Source: an uncultured Bacillota bacterium
GTDB lineage: Bacteria > Bacillota_I > Bacilli_A > RFN20 > CAG-826
Direction: 5' to 3'
Assembly (NCBI GenBank): GCA_949287245.1
Contig: CASEFL010000006.1
Span: forward strand, 1 to 64,000
Length of the DNA: 64,000 nt
Of the stretch, positions 7,884 to 16,223 are shown piece after piece (position 1 is the first letter of the stretch; every line of letters begins with the position of its first letter). Below the pieces are notes generated by a model, which did not search any database, was not told where the DNA came from, and was given only the letters and a program-made list of their open reading frames with translations. The translations under genes were made by a program, and so were the position numbers.

Positions 7884-7957
7884 TGGAGCTTCCGAGCGGA
7901 ATCGAACCGCTGGTGAGTGAGTTGCAGTCACTTGCCTTACCGCTTGGCTACGGAAGC
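7884..7957 (-). tRNA. tRNA-Cys(GCA)
   Basis: Acceptor GCTTCCG/CGGAAGC, anticodon stem AGTGA/TCACT with loop CTGCAAC, discriminator T, CCA encoded. Confidence 0.95.
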
Positions 7958-8011
7958 AGTGCGCGAAGTATATAACAAAGTACGTCTTTTAGAAAGTAGA
8001 AAGCGTAAATC

Positions 8012-8359
8012 CTAGTTTTTTTCTTCTAGAATTTTAGTTAAGAAATCAGAAATTTCTTCAAGCGTATATCCTTCTTTGCATAAAGAAGAAAATGTTTCTT
8101 CTAATTTTTTATAGCGAGAAGAGTATTCTCCTTCGCTTCTTTTCACAAGATAACCTTTCCGGTCAATCGCATCAATATAACCTTCCTTTACAAGGATGCG
8201 ATAAGCGCGAGTTACGGTATTTGGATTTAAGGAAAAAGTTTCAGCAGTTTCTCTTGCCGTAGGCAAAAAGTCCCCCTCTTTAAAAGCCCCTAATAAAATA
8301 AGAGTCTTCATATATTCTGCTAAACGAAGATATGGCGCGCCTTTTCCTGGTAAATTCAT
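8012..8359 (-). CDS. GntR-family regulator, YtrA type
   Basis: 115 aa: winged helix at residues 8-75 (LPTARETAETFSLNPNTVTR, then the wing RKGYLVK) and a short helical tail of about 40 residues (EETFSSLCKEGYTLEEISDF), which is the YtrA subclass. It has no large effector-binding domain. A strong purine-rich SD (GGGAGAGGGAA) precedes the ATG. YtrA regulators normally sit with ABC transporter genes; none is adjacent here, and the gene is divergent from mutY. The regulated target is unknown. Confidence 0.85.
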   Translation of the reverse strand: MNLPGKGAPYLRLAEYMKTLILLGAFKEGDFLPTARETAETFSLNPNTVTRAYRILVKEGYIDAIDRKGYLVKRSEGEYSSRYKKLEETFSSLCKEGYTLEEISDFLTKILEEKN

Positions 8360-8390
8360 TTCCCTCTCCCTTTCTTATTTTAAAACGTTT

Positions 8391-8396
8391 TATACT
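8391..8396 (+). promoter_or_regulatory. -10 box of mutY close to its start codon
   Basis: TATACT lies nine bases before the ATG and no SD can be seen, so the transcript would have a leader of only two or three bases. Confidence 0.45.
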
Positions 8397-8405
8397 CAAT
8401 CGACT

Positions 8406-9416
8406 ATGAATGATTTTCTCTTCTCTCTTCTTACTTGGTACGAACAAGAAAATAGAACTCTTCCTTGGAGAAAAAAGGATGTAACTTTTTATGAAGTTCT
8501 TGTAAGCGAAACGATGCTTCAACAAACAAGAATTGAAACGGTAAAGCTATATTACGATCGTTTTCTTAAAAAATACCCTACGATTGAAAGTTTAGCAAAG
8601 GCCAAGGAAGAGGACGTTTACCATATTTGGCAAGGACTGGGTTACTATAATCGCGCAAAAAATCTTTTAAAAACGGCAAAAATACTAGTAAATTGCAAGG
8701 ATTTTCCAAAAACAAAAGAAGATTTGCTTCTTTTACCAGGAATTGGTGATTACACAAGTTCTGCGATTAGAGCGATATTTTTTCACCAAAAAGAGGTTGC
8801 CTTTGATGGAAATTTATATCGCCTAGGTGCAAGATTATTTTTAACTGATGACAAAGAAGAGATAAAAAGAAAGTTTCTTCTTTCTTTAAAAGAAAGCGAT
8901 CCTGCAATTTTTAACCAAGTATTAATGGATATTGGTCAATTAATTTGTATCCCCAAGGGAAATCCTCTTTGTGAACAATGTCCTCTTAAGTGTTTTTGTC
9001 TTGCTTATCAAGAAAAGAAAACACAAGAATATCCACAAAAGAAAAAGAAAAAAGAAAAAGCACTTGAGATAAGAAAGGTTTTTCTTCTTATTCAAAAAGA
9101 TAAAATTTTGCTTCATAAACGAAAAAGCACTGGACTTCTTTCATCTTTTGATGAATTTCCCAATATTTTAGCGTCAGAAAATTTCGAATCTTTAAAAATT
9201 AATGCCCATTCTCTTCGTAAAATTAGTTTCACCCATCACTTCTTCTCTCATAAAGTATGGGAAATGCATTATTTTCTCGGAGAGTTAGAAGAGTATCCAA
9301 AAGGCGAGGATTATTTTCTTCAAGGGATTACTTCTTTTGATGAGGTCACTCTCCCGTCCGCTTTTTCTTATGGCGTTGCTTATTTAAAATCGCTAGAAAA
9401 AAACCGGAGTATTTAA
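8406..9416 (+). CDS. mutY: A/G-specific adenine DNA glycosylase MutY
   Basis: 336 aa. It removes adenine mispaired with 8-oxoguanine in base-excision repair. The HhH-GPD fold is evident: SETMLQQTR with catalytic Glu35, PGIGDYTSSAI helix-hairpin-helix, and AFDGN with Asp134 in place of the usual LDGN context. Cysteines 181, 189, 192 and 198 form the 4Fe-4S cluster, with a C-x7-C first spacing rather than the usual x6. Residues about 220-330 are the NUDIX-like 8-oxoG recognition domain (LLHKRKSTGLLSSFDEFPN). It is divergently arranged with the GntR regulator and convergent with PFK. Confidence 0.93.
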   Translation: MNDFLFSLLTWYEQENRTLPWRKKDVTFYEVLVSETMLQQTRIETVKLYYDRFLKKYPTIESLAKAKEEDVYHIWQGLGYYNRAKNLLKTAKILVNCKDFPKTKEDLLLLPGIGDYTSSAIRAIFFHQKEVAFDGNLYRLGARLFLTDDKEEIKRKFLLSLKESDPAIFNQVLMDIGQLICIPKGNPLCEQCPLKCFCLAYQEKKTQEYPQKKKKKEKALEIRKVFLLIQKDKILLHKRKSTGLLSSFDEFPNILASENFESLKINAHSLRKISFTHHFFSHKVWEMHYFLGELEEYPKGEDYFLQGITSFDEVTLPSAFSYGVAYLKSLEKNRSI

Positions 9417-9424
9417 GACTCCGG
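9404..9424 (-). terminator. PFK terminator inside the 3' end of mutY
   Basis: Minus-strand stem CCGGAGT/ACTCCGG with a 7-base loop, then seven T residues. The hairpin overlaps the last codons of the convergent mutY gene. Confidence 0.8.
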
Positions 9425-9431
9425 CAATTTT

Positions 9432-10625
9432 CTATTTCACTTTCTCTAAGCGTAATTTTGCACTGGCGAAGATGCCATTTTCATTAATTACTTGTACACT
9501 GCGTGAAATTAATGGGGCAAGATACGCTCGAAAGGATTCCGAGAGTTCTTTTTCCGATAAAATCCATGATTTTGGGAACTTTCTTTCCCGATTGGCAATG
9601 TCTTTTACTGGCGCTAAAAACCATTCAACTTCATAACGGTCGCTAGGAACTCTACGCATCGCAACCATTTGTCCACTATGCCCCTCTAAAGCCATTCTTA
9701 CTGCGTACTTTCCTGCGGCAATAGCCTCTTCACGGTCACTTCTGGAAACAAGATATGGGTCGGCTCTTTGTGCCAAAGATAAATCCATGACCCTCGTCCC
9801 TAGTTTTAATCGCTCATGGATAAGTTCAGATAAATGGAAAGAAACTCCTTCTAAAGCCACATGACCAAAAGAGTCCACGCCACCTGTATTCCGACGTGGT
9901 AAATCTAGTCCTTCTGACATACAGACGACACAATAGCCTTTCTTTCGATAAATTTCCCGAACCTCATAAAGGAAGCGTTCTTGATCAAATTCCATTTCCG
10001 GTAAATAAATTAAATCCGGCCGTTCTTCTTCAGGAAGTAAATCAACAGAGGCTGTAAGCCAACCGGCATTTCTTCCCATGATCTCAATAAGAATGACTTT
10101 CCCAGCAGAATAAGCTTTCGCATCCAAAACCGCCATTTTCACGAGGTTCATGACGTGTCTTGCCGCAGAGGGATAACCAAGGCAATGGTCGGTCACAACT
10201 AAATCATTATCAATGGTTTTCGGAATACCTAAAACTTTGACATCTTTATGATTTTTTTCGAAAAATTCATGAAGTCTTAGGCAAGTATCCATAGAATCAT
10301 TCCCACCATTTACAAGAACGTACCCAATATTGTGTTTTTCAATGGTTTGAATAATTTTTCCAAAAAGAGGGTCTTCCTCGCCTGGTAATTTTTTACGTGA
10401 GGAAAGCAAAGCGGCACCAGGAGTTTGTTTTAGTAACTCTAACTGTTCTAAATCTTCTCTTCTTAAATCAGCAAGATTGTCCTCAATTAAACCTTCTACT
10501 CCGTGGATAGCGCCATAAACTCCATCAATTTCGCTATTTTTAAAAGCTTCGGCAATCACTCCATATAAAGAGCAATTAATAACGGCCGTTGGCCCCCCTG
10601 ATTGAAAATAAACTAACGAGCGCAT
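9432..10625 (-). CDS. 6-phosphofructokinase, probably pyrophosphate-dependent
   Basis: 397 aa, phosphorylates fructose 6-phosphate in glycolysis. Family motifs: QSGGPTAVIN near the N-terminus, NGGNDSMDT (residues 106-114) and PKTIDNDLVVTD (135-146). Asp110 after GGN corresponds to the residue that distinguishes PPi-users (GGDD) from ATP-PFKs (GGDG). IMGRNAGWLTA and the length also fit the PPi group, common in anaerobes. Asn109 replaces the first Asp of GGDD, so donor choice should be treated as likely rather than certain. SD GGAGGGG precedes the ATG; single gene with its own terminator. Confidence 0.88.
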   Translation of the reverse strand: MRSLVYFQSGGPTAVINCSLYGVIAEAFKNSEIDGVYGAIHGVEGLIEDNLADLRREDLEQLELLKQTPGAALLSSRKKLPGEEDPLFGKIIQTIEKHNIGYVLVNGGNDSMDTCLRLHEFFEKNHKDVKVLGIPKTIDNDLVVTDHCLGYPSAARHVMNLVKMAVLDAKAYSAGKVILIEIMGRNAGWLTASVDLLPEEERPDLIYLPEMEFDQERFLYEVREIYRKKGYCVVCMSEGLDLPRRNTGGVDSFGHVALEGVSFHLSELIHERLKLGTRVMDLSLAQRADPYLVSRSDREEAIAAGKYAVRMALEGHSGQMVAMRRVPSDRYEVEWFLAPVKDIANRERKFPKSWILSEKELSESFRAYLAPLISRSVQVINENGIFASAKLRLEKVK

Positions 10626-10698
10626 AGCACCCCTCCTCTAAAACTTCCTTATTATCGACAAGAAAGCGGTTTCAGAAAAGAGGTAAGTGAATTTTTTC

Positions 10699-12660
10699 TT
10701 ACTTTGTTTTCATTTGCGCTAAGCGTTCTTCTTTGCGAGTTTTCCTTAAAGAGCGCGAATGATGCTTCTTAAGAAAATAAGCACCAATCCCTCCACCAAT
10801 AAGAGCAATCTCTATAACAAGCATGATAATAACCCACATTTCTAAAGAATCGCTTTTGACGGCTTCCCAAATTCTTAAAACAGAGGCGTTATTATCCCCA
10901 TAATCTTCCATAACCGCTAACGAAGAAAGCATTTCAGGTAAGGGATATTGAGCATAAAATCCTCGACCAACAATAACCGTTTCTTCCCTACCATAAATAT
11001 TTGGTGCGGTAATTTCTTCTAATTCATCAGAATAAATAATGGCATCCCCTTCGACGGTTCCTTCAAAGAAATATGAAAGATCAACGGGAGTTACTTCCCA
11101 CTCGTTAGAAGCAAAATAAGTGTCCCAAGAAACCTCTTCTCCATTCACAAGAGCGGAATCTAAGGTTGAACCTTCCATATTATCCGCGCCAAAATCAACG
11201 TCATGATAAAGGATTCCGTCTACTTCAACATCTTGTAGGCCGCCACCATTTTGAAAGACGGGATTTCCTTCCTCATCGTAAAGGAAATCATGATATCCAT
11301 TATCATAATCTCCTTCATCAATATAAACATACATCGCGTAACTTCTAGCATCATACCAAGCGCGAACTAAATCCAGAATTTCCTCTCCTGCAATAAAAGG
11401 AGTATAGCCAATATAATCCATGTTTAAGGAAGCAATATCCGGACGCGAAAGGAAATCAACAAACTTTTGCGCGTATTCTTGATTTAATCCTGGATAATCT
11501 TGCATTACCCAACCATCAAACCAAATATTTCCTCCTGTTTTCGGAACAGAATAATAAAGTTCGACCCCTTCTTCAATTTCGCCTAATTCAATGGAATAAA
11601 CAGCATCTCCACTCCAAGCAATTCCAATTCCGCTTCGACCAACGGTAATGTCTTGTTTGCCGCTATCCACCTCAAGACCATAAGAATGATCAAAAAGGAT
11701 TCGTAAGGAACTTTCTGCTTTTTCTAAAATAGAATCCACAGTTTCTTCTACCGCCTCTTCCCCATATAAACGAGTAAGTAAGGCATTAAACTCATCCACT
11801 CTTGTTACATTATTAAAGATGGTATTCACGTCTTTTGCGTACTCTTGCTCAGTATAAGGGGTGCCATCAAGCCACGTTTCTTTTTCAAAACAATCTTTTA
11901 ATGTTTGTAGTTCGGCATCATAACTTTGCATCAAGGCAACAGAATACGTATCTCTCATCGAGTCTTTGATTTGGTAAGTTCCTTGGTAATGGTCATCTAG
12001 TAAAGTGACCCATTCACTCATTTGGACTTTTACTTCATCACTTGTTAAGCCGCGATTTTCAAAATCAACAAAGGTAGGATTATAAGTAAAACCTAACGTC
12101 CCCCACATGTATCCTTGGGCGTAATTCCCAATCGGAGAAGAAGTGCCATCAGGCAAAAAGCCTTCAATTTTCGAAAACCACTCATCCAAATAAGGAGAGG
12201 CATAATCTTCATAAGAATTTGGCCAATCCTCTAAGGAATCATTATGCGTGTAAAGATTTCTTTTTTCTTCCTCAAAGGCAAAAGGGTGAAGCATACCGTT
12301 TCGCATCATTCTTTGAATCATATAGTCGCTTGGACAAATCAAATCATAGGTAGCAGAGCCGGTTTCCACACGCGATAACATGGTTTCATTTGTATCAAAA
12401 GTTTCGTAAATCACCTCTAATTCGACGTTATCTTTTTCTAAGACATAGTCTTCAAACATTTGAATAATGTCGGGATCTTCAGAAATATAATCCGCAGAGT
12501 TATAAACGCGAAGCGTCATATATTCGCGAGGAGCTTCTTTTTTCTTAGGAACAAAAAGAGGCGAATAAGTAATTTCTTCCTTTTCTTCCATTTGAGGAAT
12601 AGAAGTAGAAAAAGAAGCAAAACTGAAAATGAATAAAGGAAGGAGAAATAACAATTTCAT
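10699..12660 (-). CDS. potD: PotD-like polyamine-binding protein with a C-terminal membrane anchor
   Basis: 653 aa, nearly twice the usual PotD length. An N-terminal hydrophobic segment (LLFLLPLFIFSFASFS) is followed by the PotD core: LRVYNSADYISEDPDIIQMF, YDLICPSDYMIQRM, WGTLGFTYNP, and NIWFDGWVM. Insertions fall at about 225-310 and 440-575. The last 45 residues contain a membrane helix (MWVIIMLVIEIALIGGGIGA) and a basic tail, so the protein is probably membrane-tethered instead of lipid-anchored; the signal lacks a lipobox Cys. It is the last gene of potABCD, starting one base into the end of potC. Spermidine/putrescine specificity is inferred from the operon. Confidence 0.87.
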   Translation of the reverse strand: MKLLFLLPLFIFSFASFSTSIPQMEEKEEITYSPLFVPKKKEAPREYMTLRVYNSADYISEDPDIIQMFEDYVLEKDNVELEVIYETFDTNETMLSRVETGSATYDLICPSDYMIQRMMRNGMLHPFAFEEEKRNLYTHNDSLEDWPNSYEDYASPYLDEWFSKIEGFLPDGTSSPIGNYAQGYMWGTLGFTYNPTFVDFENRGLTSDEVKVQMSEWVTLLDDHYQGTYQIKDSMRDTYSVALMQSYDAELQTLKDCFEKETWLDGTPYTEQEYAKDVNTIFNNVTRVDEFNALLTRLYGEEAVEETVDSILEKAESSLRILFDHSYGLEVDSGKQDITVGRSGIGIAWSGDAVYSIELGEIEEGVELYYSVPKTGGNIWFDGWVMQDYPGLNQEYAQKFVDFLSRPDIASLNMDYIGYTPFIAGEEILDLVRAWYDARSYAMYVYIDEGDYDNGYHDFLYDEEGNPVFQNGGGLQDVEVDGILYHDVDFGADNMEGSTLDSALVNGEEVSWDTYFASNEWEVTPVDLSYFFEGTVEGDAIIYSDELEEITAPNIYGREETVIVGRGFYAQYPLPEMLSSLAVMEDYGDNNASVLRIWEAVKSDSLEMWVIIMLVIEIALIGGGIGAYFLKKHHSRSLRKTRKEERLAQMKTK

Positions 12661-13547
12661 TATACATCCCTCCTTATAAGATGATGACGACTTTTCTTTT
12701 TCTTTTTCAGCATTAATACCGTTACAAGAATAACAACAAGAAGGACAAAAAGGAAAATCAAGGTGGTCAATGCCCGCATTTGTGGGGGTAAGGGACCTTT
12801 TTTAATACGCGCTTGCACCAAAGTAGAAATAGTTTCAATCATTTGGGCACCGGAAAGTAAACCTGAACCCCGCGTAAAGGAAGTAACAATAAAATCATCC
12901 AAAGACAAGGTCAAAGCAAGCAAAAAGCCCGATAATATACCAGGAAGTATGGCCGGCAAAGTCACTTGGTATAAAGCTTTTCGTGGAGTGGAACCAAGAT
13001 CTAAAGCCGCTTCATATAAGGCAGGATCCATTTGTAATAATTTTGGTTTAACGGATAAATACACAAAAGGCAAAGAAAGGCAAATATGACCGATTAAAAG
13101 TGTCCAAAAGGATAAGCCAAAGCCCTTATAGACATAATTGCCTAAGAAGACAAACATAATGACTAAAGAAAGAGCAAGAACAATCTCAGGAGTTACTACC
13201 GGGATTTGCGTTAACGACTCAGCAAAAGCCTTGCCTTTCCTTTTCCATTCATGAACACCTACTGCCCCAAGAGTCCCTAAAACTACCGAACAAAAGGAAG
13301 AAAGTAAGGCGAGAATTACCGTATTTCCTAAAGCCCTCATGATTTCTTCATCTTGGAATAAGGTCACATAAAGTTCAAAAGAAAACCCAGACCATGTTCC
13401 GAAGTTAACAGAACCCGTGAAAGAGAAAATAACTAAGGCTAAAACTGGGACATACATTAAAAATAGAAGAAGATAAATGTAAAAATTCGCGCCAACCTTG
13501 ATGGCTAAATCTCTTTTTTCTTTTAAAGAACGAACATGTTTTACCAT
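12660..13547 (-). CDS. potC: polyamine ABC transporter permease PotC
   Basis: 295 aa with about six membrane helices and the binding-protein-dependent permease loop EAALDLGSTPRKALYQV (residues about 180-196) that contacts the ATPase. It also has the PotC-like segment LDDFIVTSFTRG. It overlaps the end of potB and the start of potD (TAATG). A basic C-terminal tail follows the last helix. In the operon it pairs with PotB to form the channel. Confidence 0.92.
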   Translation of the reverse strand: MVKHVRSLKEKRDLAIKVGANFYIYLLLFLMYVPVLALVIFSFTGSVNFGTWSGFSFELYVTLFQDEEIMRALGNTVILALLSSFCSVVLGTLGAVGVHEWKRKGKAFAESLTQIPVVTPEIVLALSLVIMFVFLGNYVYKGFGLSFWTLLIGHICLSLPFVYLSVKPKLLQMDPALYEAALDLGSTPRKALYQVTLPAILPGILSGFLLALTLSLDDFIVTSFTRGSGLLSGAQMIETISTLVQARIKKGPLPPQMRALTTLIFLFVLLVVILVTVLMLKKKKKSRHHLIRRDV

Positions 13548-14368
13548 AATCCCCCTCCTCGAGATGTAGTCGGATCTTTTTCAAATTTCCGCGTGAAGAG
13601 CATCGATAAGCCAATCAAAATGAGAAAAATTAAAGCCATAAAGCTTCCTGCATTCCATTGAGAATTGCTGAAATTCAAATAAATACTATTGCCAAATAAG
13701 GTAATCTTTCCTTCGGATAAAGTATCAGAAATAACATAACTGCTCATAACTGGCATAAAAACCATTTCTGAGGCAGAAATAATTCCTGGAAGCGATTGCG
13801 GCAAAATATTTTTGAAAAATACACCCATAGGAGAGCAACCTAAATCCGCAGCTGCTTCCATTTGACTGCGGTCAAGTTTAAGCATCGTGGTATATAAGGG
13901 AAGAATCGTAAAGGGAAGGTAATTTTGAACCATCCCAATTAAGGTAGCCTCCCAAGGATGTGCCCCACCATCAAGCCCAATCGCCGAGAGCAAATCTCTT
14001 GTCGCACCCGTTCGAATAACAAAGTTAATCCACATGGGCATGATAAATAAAACAACTAAAACAGCGTTTTTATTAATCTTTTTATCCGCAAGAAAATAGG
14101 CTGCAGGATAACCAAGAAGAAGACAAATAATCGTAGTTTGTAAACCAACAAAAAGAGAAACAACAAGTACAGAAAGTTTAGAAGGAGTCGAGAAAAATTC
14201 TATCATTGCATCTGCACTTAAATTCCCATTAGCATCACTAAAAGCGTAGTAAATAATAAGAAGTGTGGGGATTAAAATGAACAAAATAAGGAAGAGGATG
14301 TAGGGGAAGGCAAGATATTTTCTTTTTAAAGAGAAGAAGCGTAAAGCTTTCTTATTCTTCCAAGACAT
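13541..14368 (-). CDS. potB: polyamine ABC transporter permease PotB
   Basis: 275 aa, six predicted membrane helices. The permease contact loop is MEAAADLGCSPMGVFFKNIL (about residues 170-189), and PMWINFVIRTGA is typical of PotB. The gene overlaps potA by 17 bases and potC by 7, so all four proteins are translated from one message. Confidence 0.92.
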   Translation of the reverse strand: MSWKNKKALRFFSLKRKYLAFPYILFLILFILIPTLLIIYYAFSDANGNLSADAMIEFFSTPSKLSVLVVSLFVGLQTTIICLLLGYPAAYFLADKKINKNAVLVVLFIMPMWINFVIRTGATRDLLSAIGLDGGAHPWEATLIGMVQNYLPFTILPLYTTMLKLDRSQMEAAADLGCSPMGVFFKNILPQSLPGIISASEMVFMPVMSSYVISDTLSEGKITLFGNSIYLNFSNSQWNAGSFMALIFLILIGLSMLFTRKFEKDPTTSRGGGLW

Positions 14369-15884
14369 AGTTGCTCAGTTCCTTTCGTAAACGGATATGA
14401 AGATGTTGAGGATCAACGTGAATTGCAACCTCATCACCAACATTCCATTGATATGGGGTATCGGCAACAAAATCTTCTTCCTCTTCCGTACGTACTAAAT
14501 ATTGATAATGGTCCCCAAGCCATACCGCAGAAATGATTCTTCCCCGGCACTCCCCTTTGGATAAGTCATCTTCAAGCTCAATCTTATCAAGAGGAATCGT
14601 TAAACGAACATCCGCATCCTTTAAGTCATAACGAAGACCGCTTTTCTTGTCTACTAAATAGCCGTCTTCATCAACTTCACTTCCTTTTAGTAATTGAGTA
14701 ACATCCACCGGGAAAGAAATATCTTCTTCCCCAATATAAACTTTTCCTTTTCCATCAAGCCAAGCATCTAAATACTCATTTTCTGTTAATTCTTTATGCA
14801 TGACTTGAATATTTTTAGGCAAAACAGAAATCGAAACTTTCTCTCCTACCTCATAAGACTCTGTAGAACGGCATAAAACTTCGGCTTTCCCAACAAGAAG
14901 AACGTATTGATACATTTCTCCTTTAAAAACTTTTGTCGCGACTTTTGCCTCAACTTTCCCTTTTCCCGGTTCAAAAATTTGTACATCCTCAGGGCGGACA
15001 ACAACGTCTACCTTCTCATTTAAAGGGAAATCGTCTACACAGGCAAAAACGCCTCCTAAGAAACGGACCGATTTATCTCCTACCATGGTCGCGTTATAAA
15101 TATTACTTTCACCAATAAAGTCCGCGACATAAGCATTCACCGGTTCGTTATAAATTTTTTCAGGACTTCCAACTTGTTCAATAGCCCCATCTTTCATGAC
15201 CACGATGGTATCGGACATCGACAATGCTTCTTCTTGATCGTGAGTAACATAGATAAAGGTAATGCCCAACTTCCGATGCATTTCTTTAAGTTCAAGTTGC
15301 ATATCTTTTCGCATCTTACGGTCTAAAGCACTTAAAGGTTCATCAAGAAGCAAAACTTGCGGTTCATTGACGATTGCTCTGGCAATCGCGACCCGTTGTT
15401 GTTGACCACCAGATAAAGAAGAAACATCGCGGTCTTCCATATCTTCTAAATCAACAATTTTTAACGCTTTTGCAACTTTTTCATCAATGACTTCAGGAGA
15501 TAGTTTCCGATATTTTGTTTTACTTCTTCCCCGCCAATCTTTTCCTTCATAAGGAATGCGTTTATTTTTTAAGCCGAAAGCAACATTTTCATAAACATCC
15601 AAATTCGGAAACAAAGCGTAATGTTGGAAAACCGTATTTACCGGCCTTTTATAGGGAGGAAGATTTGTAATATCTTCTCCATTAAGAAGAATGCGACCAG
15701 AACTAGGAATACTAAAACCTGCAATCATCCGCAGTGTTGTTGTTTTCCCACAGCCTGATGGCCCAAGAAGGGTGACGAATTCTCCGCGCTTAATGCCAAG
15801 GTGAAAATCTTCGACGGCAACAAAGCCATCGTCGAACTCCTTACGCACATGCTCGAGAGAGATAATAAGGGAATCAGCGTCCAT
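14352..15884 (-). CDS. potA: polyamine ABC transporter ATPase PotA
   Basis: 510 aa from an ATG nine bases after GGAGG; an ATG two codons earlier is too close to the SD, and in-frame sequence further upstream is a structured leader. Walker A GPSGCGKTT (41-49), Q-loop QHYALFPNLDVYENVAFG, signature LSGGQQQR, Walker B LLLDEPLSALD, switch His in YVTHDQ. The C-terminal half holds TOBE-type regulatory segments and an internal extension of about 80 residues (EDISFPVDVTQLLKGSEVDE) that makes it longer than the usual 370-380 aa. Confidence 0.92.
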   Translation of the reverse strand: MDADSLIISLEHVRKEFDDGFVAVEDFHLGIKRGEFVTLLGPSGCGKTTTLRMIAGFSIPSSGRILLNGEDITNLPPYKRPVNTVFQHYALFPNLDVYENVAFGLKNKRIPYEGKDWRGRSKTKYRKLSPEVIDEKVAKALKIVDLEDMEDRDVSSLSGGQQQRVAIARAIVNEPQVLLLDEPLSALDRKMRKDMQLELKEMHRKLGITFIYVTHDQEEALSMSDTIVVMKDGAIEQVGSPEKIYNEPVNAYVADFIGESNIYNATMVGDKSVRFLGGVFACVDDFPLNEKVDVVVRPEDVQIFEPGKGKVEAKVATKVFKGEMYQYVLLVGKAEVLCRSTESYEVGEKVSISVLPKNIQVMHKELTENEYLDAWLDGKGKVYIGEEDISFPVDVTQLLKGSEVDEDGYLVDKKSGLRYDLKDADVRLTIPLDKIELEDDLSKGECRGRIISAVWLGDHYQYLVRTEEEEDFVADTPYQWNVGDEVAIHVDPQHLHIRLRKELSNYVLEE

Positions 15885-15961
15885 AACCATGACCTCCAGT
15901 GTCCCAGAAATTAGGGTGACAGATTTCGCCAATCGCCGCTCCATACGAGCCGGTCTTTGAC
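15885..15961 (-). promoter_or_regulatory. structured 5' leader of potABCD
   Basis: About 77 nt, more GC-rich than its surroundings, between the predicted start of transcription and potA. Three hairpins can be drawn: CCG-CTC/GAG-CGG (15936-15953), GATT/AATC (15922-15934), and TGT-CCC/GGG-ACA (15900-15921). GACC near the 5' end can pair with GGTC overlapping the SD. I do not match it to a known riboswitch class. It may control translation in response to a ligand such as a polyamine. Confidence 0.45.
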
Positions 15962-15967
15962 GGGGCA

Positions 15968-15995
15968 ATAATAGGGGTAAAAAATCAAAATGCAA
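15968..15995 (-). promoter_or_regulatory. potABCD promoter
   Basis: -35 TTGCAT, 16-bp spacer, -10 TATTAT on the minus strand. The rest of the 228-bp divergent intergenic region is very AT-rich, with no other recognised element except the promoter of the facing gene. Confidence 0.65.
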
Positions 15996-16211
15996 AACAA
16001 TTTTTTTAAGAATTTTTATTTTTAAAAAAGGAAAGTGAAAAATATGTTTTCTCTTTTTTGATTTCTTTCCTTTATTTTTCTATTTTAAAATTTTAAAAAT
16101 TAAAAAAATTAGTCTAGTTTTTCATGGATTTTTAAATTTTCGTCTAATGAAAGACAACGTTTTTCATTCTTAAGCTTTGAACAAAAGTCGAGAATTTTTT
16201 CTATTACTGAG

Positions 16212-16217
16212 TATAAT
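16212..16217 (+). promoter_or_regulatory. -10 box placing the transcript start on the ATG (leaderless)
   Basis: TATAAT followed by TTTTTT and the ATG; no SD. The -35 region is weak. Confidence 0.6.
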
Positions 16218-16223
16218 TTTTTT

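Noticed and set aside
15885-15995. In-frame N-terminal extension of PotA
   Set aside because: Its residues are not PotA-like, it lies in the hairpin-rich leader downstream of the predicted promoter, and a proper SD serves the later ATG.
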